64,000 nt of DNA from positions 612,717-676,716 of the forward strand of contig NW_006920410.1 in the NCBI RefSeq assembly GCF_000344685.1, written 5' to 3'. Under the pieces are notes generated by a model. That model was not told where the DNA came from. It was given only the letters and a program-made list of their open reading frames with translations, and ran no database searches. The position numbers were made by a program, and so were the translations under genes. This document shows positions 37,842-49,249 of this stretch, piece by piece. Positions within the stretch are counted from its first letter, which is position 1; each line of letters opens with the position of its first letter. The DNA comes from Gloeophyllum trabeum ATCC 11539. Lineage: Eukaryota; Basidiomycota; Agaricomycetes; Gloeophyllales; Gloeophyllaceae.

Positions 37842-39147
37842 TATAGCTTTGTATCATTACTACCAATGCACTGTATAGTAGTCATATTCATGTTTGACTC
37901 GCTCTTTCCTTCCCTAACCTTCGTATCCTGGAGTTTCGGCAGAGCTAACGGCTATGTGGAAACTCCAGTTGGCTGAAATGTTTGATATGGACGCCCATGA
38001 ATACCGAGACTTGCCTCTCAATTTTTTTCTGCACCGCATAGGACGCTGATCACTGAAATTGGTTGCTCTCAAGTGAGGAATAAGGTTGGACGAGCCAATC
38101 AACGTCGGGCGCGCTACGATCGGCGTTGGTCGATGGTGGCCGATCATCGCGTTTTGCGAGAGCTTGTCGAAGTTCCTCTCTTTTCTCATCTCACCTTCGA
38201 TGCTGCCAGAACGTATAAGTTGCTGGGAACGGACAGTCCGCGGACAGTACTCGGACAGTTGGCCACTTATTTGCTTAGGTGTCCGCGGACAGTCCGGCCT
38301 CCAGCCGCTTGTACCTTCATCATGCCCGACATTTGCTTGATTAGGCGGTCCCGCCTCTAGCGCTGTATCCGCCCATCGTGTGCCTCGACAAGCGGCTATC
38401 TCGTACTTCGTCCTTGGATTTACTTGTGGTATTTATTATGATAGAATTGACACTTAAAATTGCCGCCCACTCAAGTCCACTGCCCATACACTTCAGCAGT
38501 GCAACTATCAATGCAACTTGTAAGATGTTTGAATGGCGGGGGCATCGGACACCACCAGCAACGATGAGGACGCCATAGAGCGTTCTCTTGGCCCGCCGAT
38601 CGTGTCTGCAGAGGCAGTGCCAAAATAAGACGCGTACTGTCCGCGTACTGTCCGGATAAGTGTCCGGGAACTGTCCGAGTACTGTCCGCGGACTGTCCGT
38701 TCCCAGTAACTTAGACGTCCTCGATGCTGCTGACAGCCTGAAAAGTCTGGTAGGAGAGCCTTCATACACCGCGCCAACCAGCTGTGCCATACTTGTGGAA
38801 AGATGCAGGGAAGTTTGAGGTATTTCAGTATGAACGGCGAGGCTTGACTTGCGACGTCTGTGTTTCATGTGGTATTGCTATGGCGTCCGCAGGCTTTGTA
38901 CTCAAGCTAGGCATGCCATGACTATGCTAACGGTTGCGTGGGCGTTACTGAGTCTTCTGGGCTGGTTCCCTGCGTCACGTCATGTATGTAATATTTCAGG
39001 GACTCGCATTATTGGGGCAAACAGGCGAGCGACGCGAGGCAGAACACCATCGCCGTCGTTTAGCACAATCCGGCCTCATATATACCTAAGGCGCTGTTGA
39101 GCGTAACGTCGTCCGTAGCCTCGGGAGTGGTCGACGTTCAACGGTTC
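37842..39147. other. Intergenic region containing a TIR element
   Basis: 1.3 kb between two plus-strand genes. Apart from the TIR element at 38211-38718, no gene is supported. A TATA-like CATATATACC at about 39077-39086 lies about 65 bases upstream of the next ATG. Confidence 0.5.
38211..38718. mobile_element. 0.5 kb non-autonomous TIR element with iterated CGGACAGT
   Basis: The left end, ACGTATAAGTTGCTGGGAAC and onward, is matched on the right by the reverse complement, with two mismatches in the outer 20 bases. The inverted repeat is about 50 bases long. The left arm carries CGGACAGT four times (about 38230-38298) and the right arm carries its complement about six times (about 38634-38700). 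The interior has no believable ORF, so this looks like a MITE whose subterminal repeats could be transposase-binding sites. Superfamily not assigned; no clear target duplication seen. Confidence 0.72.
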
Positions 39148-42100
39148 ATGACGGGCACGCCGAGTTCTGACTCGAGCAGCAGCCACGAGACGGGCTGTCA
39201 AACAGCTGATGCCGCCGGGTATCTTCCATTGAGAGACGGGGTAGCGCGCCGCCTCGCGCAGCTTGTCATCTCTCCAAACTTAGAGGCTTTGCTAGAGCAC
39301 GACGAGCGCGTCCGTTCTCCTCCTGCTTCCCCTGCCTGCGCCTCGCCAGCCCTACAGCCTGTTATTCTCAGCAGTGAGCCGACGCCGTCTATAGGCTTAC
39401 CGCCCCCACCTAGGAAACGGAGATCACAACCCAGTACTGCCGGTCCGCCGGTTGCCAGTGCGCAGGACACGGTACACTCGGAGACCAGGGGTGAAGGAGA
39501 CGCTTCTTCGAGTAAGGCAAGTCCGCGACCGACTCCTACTAAAGACCGAGTCTCTTTGGTTCTTGCTGCTCTTGACACTTCCGTTTCGCTCGACAACCCA
39601 TATCTAAATCCAGCCCCTGGACCGTCCCTACAGCCCACTGCTTCACGATCATCCGCGTCCTTGCCCTCAAGTGGTTCTCATTACACCGCAGACGCTTCCG
39701 ACGAATCTTATGATAGCACGCGACATCACAGTCCTTTGAGCCCTTCGAAACGAGCGTTCTCACACAATACCCTTCTCGGAATAAGGCGCCGTGTCTCACT
39801 TCCTCCAGGACCCAGATCCTTATTGGCACATTACGACAACGAATCGTCTTCTTCTTCTGACCGAGGGCCAAGTACACTAGAGCGTATATTAGGCAGAGCG
39901 CCGCAGACTCCCAAATCCACGCGCGAGCAGACACAAGACAACCGACCATTCACAGCGGAAAAGAGTGACGTCCGGAAATCCGCGAAAAAGCCCAAACTTT
40001 CTTACGAGGAAAGATTACTCCAGGCCGGTATCCTTCCGCCTCCACCAAAGATTTCGTCGCGGGAGAAAGAAAGTACGTGTCAGTGGATACCTCTCGTAAA
40101 ATGTACTGATTGTGTTGCAGAGATGGCTTCAGTTGGTGGTGACCATAATGATGCCCGGGTGAGACAGTTCGCCGAGAACGCAGGGAGTGCATCCGTACAA
40201 CCCAGAGTCTCGCACGCTTACAGGTCGTCGGATGCGTCCCATTCTTCGGAGTCAAGCCATATCCCTGCGTCCAGTATGACACACAGCCGTATCAGCATAT
40301 CTAGCACTCAGTACCCTTCCTCCATGGACAGTCATCGACATGGGAGAGCCCAAAGAAGTCGCCCGACGCTGCCGTCGGCGTCTACGAAGGTCGGTGACCG
40401 CGAATCATTCATAGACCTAGGTTCTCCGTCGACTCCTCGTCGACCGTCGATTGACACCAGCAGCATCCATTCGGGGGAAACCTCCCCGGCCATGCCCACA
40501 TTCGTTGTACACAATTCACCTTCACCTATGTCTTCCAAATCTAGTCTTGATTCCGATCCCTCGGTCGCCCGTCGACCCCGTTTATCCGCGCGTTCCCCGA
40601 CATCGCAATCTTTTACCATTTCGGCGTCCCCTTCACGTTCATCAAAGCCGCCCATTCCTACTGCCCCGAAGCCCAAGTTCAGGCGGTCCATCTCTGCGCA
40701 ACCCTCGGGTGCGAAACGCCTCGCGAAATCATCGTCGAGTTCCGAGGCATCTGATTCGAGAAAGGTCGAGCCTCTACCTCCCACAACTAATCTCTTGAAC
40801 CCTCAAGAACGCGCAGAGCTCATTAGGAAGACCCGAAAGCTAACGCAGGTGTTCGGTAAGACGCCTGCAGCTTCTGCTGTCTACCCTGAATCGCCTATCC
40901 TGGGCTTAGCACCGCAGTCGATCCCCCAGGCTAGACGGGGCCATCACCGTGGCGCTGTCTCTATGGTCAGTGACGCCCCGCACACCCGAGCCATCTGGCC
41001 GCCCCCGGAAACCACGCAGTACCTCTCACCTAACGGCCGTCGGTTCTCGACCCCATTGAGCCCTGACCAGCTTTCCTTCCTGAGTGTCGACATGGACGAA
41101 CGGCGGTCTGTTCCTTCGCGGAGCGACCACTACATTGAAGTGGGAACCGAAGAAGGGGAGGCGCAAAGCGGGTACGAAGAGGAAACTGCGCCAGGGCCGC
41201 CTGATTCGCCCACGTCGTTCATTGACCTTTCGGACGAAGAGGCAACGGATGATATCATGTCTTTTATAGATGTTGATACGCCGAAGTCGCCCAGGCGCAT
41301 GAGGCCGTCGCCGTCGGAACCGTCCCTCGTGGAGACGCTTTCTCCGGAAGAGCAGTCCGAGGAAGAGCGCCGTCGGAAGAGGGAGAGGCTAGCCAAGCTG
41401 CATCGTTTCTTGGGTTCTCGTGTGCCCGTGGGTTTGGTTCTTGGAGTCGAGGATCCTGCCATGTCGTTACCTCCCCCAGCTCTGGAGACCGTGCACTCGG
41501 AAGGAGAGGATCAGCCTATCCGGGTCTGGGCAAGAAGGCGCCGCAGTAGCTCCGCTGCTGCGTTCCCTGCCCACTGGTCGGACGACGTCGATCGCCTGAA
41601 GGAGGATCTAGACGAGCGAGAGAAGGCAATAATTGTAAGGAGGGCACAAAAGATGGAGAAGGTATGATACTGCCTTTGCGCGTCCGCCACATGTATCTGA
41701 CCTTTGATGTACTAGATGTTCGGAGCGCAGCCGCCACAGTCCCTTTATCATACCCGGAAACCATCCACGATGGTCAACACTGATTTGGCCCGCACTGGAC
41801 ATTCGTCGTCGTCTACTCCGACGAGCGCTCATTCACCGACTGGGCGCAATATGAACCAGTCCGCGTATGTCAAGAAAGGTAAAGGCAAGAACAAGAAGTC
41901 CAACCGTCCCGGGACCTCGGAGTCCGCCAAGGGGCTGCTCAAGCCGGAGAGCGTGGACTATACCCCTGAGGATCAGTCTATGGATCACCGACTGTCGGCC
42001 GTTTATATGCACTATCGCCACTCGCTCAATTCCTTGACTGACATCATAGATAGGGTGAGTCGCAAATATTTGAAGTGACGGATTGGTGCTAATCCACTCA

Positions 42101-42575
42101 TTGTAGGAGGATAAGGAGTCCCTCGCTCAGCTACACCAGTACTTGAACGGGGAAGAGGAGCCGTTGGTGACATTCACTCGCGATCCGCAACCCTCCGAAC
42201 GGAAGATGTCGAATGCGTCGTCTTTGCGCTCGGAGCGGCGTAGATCATTGCCCCCTCGTACATCCATGGTCTCCCTGGCTTCGGAGTACAATATTGGTTC
42301 CCCGGACGCGGAAATGACCAGCTTCCAGCTGCGGCGGCGCAAGGCCGCGAAGCTCACAAGCTTTTTCGGGGTGGACTATCGGGATCTGATCTCCGACGTC
42401 CTCGAAAGCATCGAAAAGGAAGTACAGGAAGATGGTGGCAAGGGTACATTGAAACCCGACGAAGTACAGGTACGTACGCCACTATTCCTGTGATGGCATG
42501 CAAAGCTGAGGCGAATAATAGGATTTGTTGACGAAACTGCGAAGACTCAGGACGAAACGCGACGTTATTTCATGA
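39148..42575 (+). CDS. Large disordered protein with repeated KLxxFFG-like motif
   Basis: I do not recognise a named family. The ATG at 39148 (MTGTPSSDSSSSHE) is the first believable start. Introns lie at about 41664-41715, 42054-42106 and 42470-42521; a read-through segment near 40070-40120 may also be an intron. The last exon reads DLLTKLRRLRTKRDVIS and stops at 42575. Most of the roughly 1,040 residues are Ser/Pro-rich and probably disordered. Conserved-looking islands: KPKLSYEERLLQAGILPPPP, ERAELIRKTRKLTQVFG, RKRERLAKLHRFLG, IIVRRAQKMEKMFG and RRRKAAKLTSFFGVDYRD followed by a helical, charged C-terminus. Four of these share a K(L/M)xx(F/V/M)(F/L)G core. A cytoskeletal or polarity scaffold would fit the architecture, but that is a guess. 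Confidence 0.8.
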
Positions 42576-43263
42576 CCCAGTGCTGCCGAAAGCTAGTAAT
42601 CTATCAACGTATATTACCGGAAACTTACATGTTACCTGGCATACCCAAGCATCTTATACTATTGTACTGCGATCCTCATCTTGTTGGTATATAGGCCCTC
42701 GATCGAAGGGCGAATACAAGTCTCCTTCGTCATCCGCAATTGACTCGCTTGGTAATCCTGATAGCTAACATGTATCGCAACCTGACTCGACTTTCAATAG
42801 GGGCCGGGGGAAGTGGAGTGGGCTATCGAGGACGTTGATCGCATCGGTATTGATTGGTTCCCGGTCTTCGGGTGGGCATATAATGACCAAAAAAGGCAGC
42901 TACCCCGAACATTCCGGAAACCGTAGACGAGTCCAGCCTTGCCATCTCGGGGCTCTGATTGGCCTGCCGTCGGGCAGGATGGGCGCAGCGACAGGGTCCC
43001 CCGGGCGGTCGGGATATCAGCCAGGGCCCAGGACCATCGGTGACGCAAAAGTAAGACCTGTCCGCAAGAGGAAAATCGGTAAGCTTTCGGTGCAGGCTTC
43101 CATGGCAATTACACGTTGTATGCGGTACCACATTCGAATTCTCTCCATGATTCACCGCGCTTAGCAATCAATTCTATCAAATCTTTCTCAGCAGAATGGC
43201 GTGAACCTGCGACGTATAAGATGAAAACATGGTTGGCCCGGGTGCCCTACCTTTGTCCGTGCA
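42576..43263. other. Intergenic upstream of the ABC transporter
   Basis: About 690 bases. No clear TATA box. An upstream non-initial exon of the ABC transporter could lie here, but none was identified with confidence. Confidence 0.45.
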
Positions 43264-46200
43264 ATGTTGCATCCATCCCGCGACGTTGTGGAAGATGACA
43301 GGACGCTCAATGGCGACGAGGCAGAGAGGGAAGCCTTCGGCCTGTCTGACCTCCGTGTTCAACTGGTAGACGTTAACCGCGCCGAAGCCACATTCAACGA
43401 ACTTTCGCGCCGGCTGAGCCAGAAGTCGGTTTCCAAGGACGCAGACTTAGAAAAGGGAAAGGCTGCGTTTGATCTGCGGGAGTACCTGACGTCCTCGAAC
43501 GATGCCCATCAACAAGCTGGCATCAGGCACAAGCACGTCGGCGTCACATGGGACGATCTAGAGGTCAGGGTGTTTGGACAAGAAGATAGTAAGGTAAGAA
43601 TCTAACTGTGGCTTGTTTAACGAGGAGGCTCATGCTGCGTTGGCACAGATTTATGTCAAGACCTTTGGACGTGAGTCGTCTCCAATGCGTTCTCCAAATG
43701 CGCCGTCTGACATCTTACAGAGGCTGTCTGGGAATTCTTTGCGTGGCCGTTCATATTAATATGGAGTCTAATTGCGCCTTTGCTTCCAATGAAGGCAAAC
43801 GAGCCGCCGCAGCGGCCGATCATTCATAAGTATGTGTACCCAACGTCGTGGATGGACGCAATAACTGAATCATAGTGTTATTCAACAGACAATCCGGTGT
43901 CTTGAAGCCTGGACAGATGTGTCTTGTCCTAGGGTGCCCTGGTGCCGGCTGTACCACATTCCTGAAGACGATCGCAAACCAAAGGGAAGGATACGGTAAA
44001 GTTCTTGGTGACGTCCGCTATGCCGGGATAGACGCGGAAGAAATGTCCAAGCTGTACCGCGGAGAAGTCGTTTACAACGAAGAAGGTAAATTCGCATTGG
44101 CATTGGCCATGGCGCAAAGGGACTAACAGCAAACCTGACCAGACGATATCCATATTGCGACCCTGACGGTGGCACAGACGATCTCTTTCGCGCTGTCGAC
44201 CAAGACGCCGGGACCTCACGGGCGGCTGCCCGGAATGTCGAGGAAGGAGTTCCAGAAGGAGGTCCAAGATACCCTGCTCAAAATGCTCAACATATCCCAC
44301 ACCGCTCAGACCCTTGTCGGCAACGAGTTTGTGCGCGGGGTGTCAGGCGGCGAACGCAAACGTGTCAGTATCGCCGAGATGATGGCCACCCGAGCGCGCG
44401 TCCAGTGCTGGGACAACTCCACGCGAGGTCTTGACGCGTCCACCGCCCTCGATTTCGTCAAGTGTCTGCGCATCATGACCGACATCCTCGGGCAGACGAC
44501 CTTTGTCACGCTGTACCAGGCTGGAGAGGGCATCTACGACCTGTTCGACAAGGTGATGGTACTGGACAAGGGCAGACAGGTGTTCTTCGGGCCTCCCTCC
44601 GAGGCGCGAGCGTACTTCGAGCGCCTGGGGTATGCGCCTCTGCCGAGACAGAGCACTCCGGATTATTTGACCGGATGTACGGATCCCAACGAGCGGCTAT
44701 ATGCACCCGGGCGCTCCGCGGCCGACGTACCGTCCACGCCAGAGGCTCTCGAAGCAGCTTTCCTAGCATCGGAGTATGGCAGAGACTTACGCGCGACCCT
44801 TGAAGACTACAAGATTTACATGGAAAAGGAGAAGCGCCACCAGGAAGAGTTCCGGGCTGCTGTGGCCGCCGATAAAAAGAAGGGCGTGTCGAAGAAGAGC
44901 CCATACACCGTCGGCTTCAGGGGCCAGGTTATGGCTCTTACCAAGCGTCAGTTCCAGATGAGACTCCAGGACAAGTTCCAGCTCGTGACGAGTTTCACAC
45001 TGTCTACGGTAGGCTGCCTCAAAATTAAGATAAATACAGCTCAACTGACGCGCGTAATGTCAGATCTTGGCTCTAGTCATAGGTGCAGCTTACTTCGATC
45101 TCCCGACCACTTCTGCTGGAGCGTTCACGCGGGGCAGCGTGATGTTCGCGGCTATGTTGACGGTCTGTCTAGACTGCTTTGGCGAGGTTCGTTATGATGC
45201 ATTCTTCTCGGCTTTGTGACCACTAAGATTCCGGGTGCAGATGCCCGTACAAATGATGGGCCGCCCTATCATGAAGAAGCAGACCGCCTACAGCTTCTAC
45301 CGCCCCGCTGCCATAGCCGTGGCCAACACTCTGAGCGACATCCCTTTCTCCGCCATCCGGATTTTGATCTACAATATTATCATCTACTTTATGTCGAATC
45401 TCCACCGCTCAGCCGGTGGCTTCTTCGTCTTCCATCTGTTCATCTACACGGCTTTCCTCGCGATGCAGGGATTTTTCAGGACATTCGGCCTGATCTGCTC
45501 GAACTTTGACAGCGCATTCCGGATAGCGGCGGCGTTGGTTACGAACTTGGTGCAGTATGTCGGCTACATGATCCCAGTGTTCGACATGAAGCGGTGGCTG
45601 TTCTGGATTGTACGTCCTTTTCCCGGCGCCTTGCTGTTTAATCACTAAACGAGCTGTTTAGTACTACTGCAATCCGATGGCTTATGGTAAGCATTTCACG
45701 AGCAGCGTTGCACCAGGTTGCCTAACAAATTATTAGCTTTCGCGGGATTAATGGAGAACGAATTCATGAGAATTCAGGTGCGGCCATACGCGAGTCGGTT
45801 CCTACATACATTCGGATACTGACTGCGGTACATTAGCTCACCTGCGACGGCAATTACATCGCTCCCCGCAACCCGCCAGGATCTTCCGCTTATCCGTAAG
45901 TTGCCGAATCACCGTTCATCGTCGGTCAGGGTGATCAACAATACGTACAACAGAAACGGGTTGGGTTCTAACCAAGTCTGTACACTGTACGGCTCGTCCG
46001 GCGGAGACAGTTTGATTTCCGGACGGTCATATCTAGACGTCGGGTACGGGATGGTCGTCAGTGACATCTGGCGTCGCAATTTCCTCGTCGTCCTCGGGTT
46101 CTTCATCCTGTTCCAAGTGACCCAGGTCCTCGCCATTGAGTATTGGCCAGTGAGTGCAAAATTTCCCTCCTGTTCGAGCCCTATCTCAACTTTAGTAGCA

Positions 46201-48919
46201 ACCTGCGGGCGGGTCCGCCATTAGCGTCTATGCCAAGGAGGACAAAGAGACGAAGCGCCTCAATGAGCGCCTGCGTCAACGGAAGGCTGAGCGTGCTCAA
46301 AAGAAAGCTGAAGACGAGAAGCTTCTCGCGGACCCTTCAAGCTCCTCCGAAGGGCAGAAAGAAAGGCAGGTGTATATGCCTCCTCCGGTGAAGGATCGTT
46401 CATAACGGCCGTCTACTACAGCAACAAGGAGATCGTGAAGCACCGGAAGACCTTCACTTGGGAGAAGCTGAATTACCATGTACCAGTAGCAGGTGGCTCA
46501 AGGCGATTGCTCCACGATGTCTATGGATACGTCAAGCCCGGGACTTTGACTGCCCTGATGGGCGCGTCGGGCGCAGGGAAAACCACTTGTCTGGACGTCC
46601 TCGCCCAAAGAAAGAACATCGGTGTCATCACTGGAGACATCCTTGTTGATGGCAGGCCCTTGGATTCCTCGTTTGCCAGGGGCACAGCGTATGGTGAGTA
46701 GACCTGAGCCTGTGTCAGTGGTCGTTTCAAGACTGAATATCCCTCAGCCGAACAGCTGGATGTCCATGAAGGCACTGCGACTGTGCGGGAAGCGATGAGA
46801 TTCTCTGCATATCTCCGGCAGCCAGCATCAGTGCCCAGGGAAGAAAAAGATCAATACGTTGAGGAGATGATCGAACTCCTTGAACTACAGGATCTGTCCG
46901 AGGCTCTTGTTATGAGTCTCGGCGTCGAGGCCCGCAAGCGTCTTACTATTGGTGTCGAGCTCGCTAGCAAGCCCGAGTTGCTGCTCTTCTTAGACGAGCC
47001 GACTTCTGGCCTTGACGGTCAGAGTGCTTGGAATCTTGTACGTTTCTTGAGGAAACTAGCTAATAACGGTCAAGCCATTCTCTGCACAATCCACCAGCCA
47101 TCTTCTTTGCTTTTCGAGAGCTTCGATCGTTTGCTCCTTCTGCAGCGCGGAGGGGAGACTGTCTACTTCGGTGATATCGGTCGTGACGCATCCGTAATTC
47201 GGGAGTACTGGGCTCGTCATGGTGCGGTATGTCCGCCCAACGTGAACATGGTACGTTCGACAACCAATATCCAGGGGAGTGAAGGAACTTACGCACTCGT
47301 TCATTGTAGGCGGAATACATGCTAGAGAGTATCGGGGCAGGTGTTAGTCCTCGCGTCGGAGACCGTGACTGGGCCGAGCTATGGCGTGAATCACCGGAGT
47401 GCGCGAAGATCAAGCAAGAAATTGAGGAGATCAAAAGTCATGCTCTATCCTTACCGCCTCCCGAGAAACAGAAGCAGACAACCTGTGAGTACATAGATCA
47501 TTAAGCGTGATTACACCGCTGATGTCAAGTTAGATGCCACGCCATTCTGGTATCAGCTCCAGGTCGTAGTGAAGCGGAATAGCATCGCTCTCTGGAGATC
47601 CGCGGATTACCTATGGACACGGCTTTTCGTCCATGCTGCCATATCGCTATTCATATCGCTCTCTTTCTTACAACTGGGTTCGAGCGTCAGGGAGCTCCAA
47701 TACCGAGTCTTTGCAATGTACGTCCATTCCTTTTCGGAGACTTCATCTCCGCTCATGTGCGATCGACTAGCTTTTGGACGTCCATCTTGCCGGCCATAAT
47801 TATGTCACAGCTGCAACCGGTATATCTTGCAAACAGACGTGAGTTTCCTTATATTGATGTCGTCTATTGTTGCTTACGTTCCCAACAGGGATTTTCATCA
47901 GAGGTAAGTTTACGGAAGGCTCTGTATTCCATGCTTGCTGAATGTGCATTCTAGAGTCTTCCAGTCGCATATACGGACCAGAGGTATTCGCCATTGCTCA
48001 ACTGTTGGGTGAAGTGCCGTACTCCATCTTATGCGGGGTCGTGTACTGGGTCTTGATGGTATGCCTGTGTCCCCATGTGATTCAGAGATCGCTAATTGAA
48101 GAGTGGCACGGCGTAGGTATATCCTATAGGCTTTGGGCAGGGTGCGACGGGCTTGAATGGCACCGGCTTTCAATTACTGGTCTTGATCTTCCTCGAGTTA
48201 TTCGGTGTAACACTTGGCCAATTGATAGCCGCCTTATCGCCGAGTATACAGGTAAGCGACCCGGTGTTGCGTCTGTGCTGTATTTTATCTTATGTTCGTC
48301 AGGTCGCGGTTCTTGTCAATCCGTTTATAGTCGTCGTGCTAGGCCAGTTCAGCGGTGTCACTATTCCCTACCCTACCCTTGCAAAGTTCTGGAAATCATG
48401 GCTGTACCAGCTTGATCCTTACACTCGCGTTCTCAGTGCGATGCTATCCACGGAACTTCAGTATGCTTCCTGATTTTCGTTCTTTGTGGCCGTGCTGACT
48501 TCCCTCTCCGTATAGCGGGCTCAACATTACGTGTCGCAGCGATGAGTTTGCGATATTCAATCCTCCATCAGGAGAGACTTGTCAGAGCTGGGCGAATACA
48601 TTTGTGCAAGGTTTCGGGGGTTACCTGGATAATCCTAACGATACGTCTGCTTGCCGCTACTGCCAGTATAGGGTAAGCCAGTTGTCCGTATGTCTCGATA
48701 TGAGCTCACGTGTATTATCATAGTCCGGCGACGAGTACTTCCTGCCCTTGAATATAAGGTTCGACAATAGATGGCGAGATGCGTTTATTCTATTCGCATT
48801 CTTTGGTAGGTTGATTCGTGCTCCTTGCAAAAATATACCTGCTAACATGTTGCCCTTTAGCCTTCAACTTCATAGCCACGGTCATGGCTGCTCGCTATCT
48901 TCGATATTCCAAGCGATAG
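43264..48919 (+). CDS. PDR-type (ABCG) full ABC transporter
   Basis: Pleiotropic-drug-resistance exporter of the plasma membrane, layout (NBD-TMD) twice. NBD1: Walker [10 protein letters not shown] (Lys replaced by Cys), signature [10 protein letters not shown], Walker B region [14 protein letters not shown]1: [19 protein letters not shown] through [23 protein letters not shown] and the extracellular [12 protein letters not shown] loop. NBD2: canonical Walker [10 protein letters not shown], signature [12 protein letters not shown], Walker [17 protein letters not shown]2: [21 protein letters not shown] through [20 protein letters not shown], a Cys-rich loop, and a last helix ending ARYLRYSKR. 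About 20 short introns all restore frame, including AYP to NGLGSN (about 45899-45956), IEYWP to QPAGG (about 46151-46202) and KERQ to EIVKH (about 46364-46429). Intact. The N-terminus is least certain; 43264 is a real ATG. Confidence 0.93.
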
Positions 48920-49249
48920 AATTGCTTATGCTATACACAGCATGAAGATAGAGTCATCTAGAGTAAGCATAGCACAAGAGACACCTTACCACCTGTAGCC
49001 ATAGTTTCCTTCATATTTTAATTTGTCTATAGTCCTAATTGCACGTATATGTAGTCACGGGGTGGCTCCGTTGCTGTAACGCAATATCTTGGTGCGTAAT
49101 GGACAATGCAATCAATTCCTTGAAGCGCTAGCAGATCTTTCACCCGGGGCTCAATTTCGGCGTTCGCCCATAAGCGTATCCGTCTTCAAGACCACGCGCC
49201 CTGAACAAGTTATACCATTCAGAGAGAACAAGGAAACAACGACTACATC
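48920..49249. other. Intergenic, convergent 3' ends
   Basis: 330 bases between the ABC transporter and golgin-like 3' ends, AT-rich, suitable for both terminators. No gene seen. Confidence 0.5.

Noticed and set aside
39097..39147. Upstream in-frame extension (SVTSSVASG...) of the long disordered protein
   Set aside because: It would have to start on TTG. The first ATG in frame is 39148, just downstream of a TATA-like sequence.
45899..45956. Apparent frame change in the extracellular loop of the ABC transporter
   Set aside because: A standard intron joins SAYP to NGLGSNQVC, matching the family.
46364..46429. Apparent in-frame stop (after VKDRS) in the ABC transporter
   Set aside because: A GT-AG intron from GTGTAT to CAACAAG removes it and gives KERQ-EIVKH in frame, so the gene is not broken.
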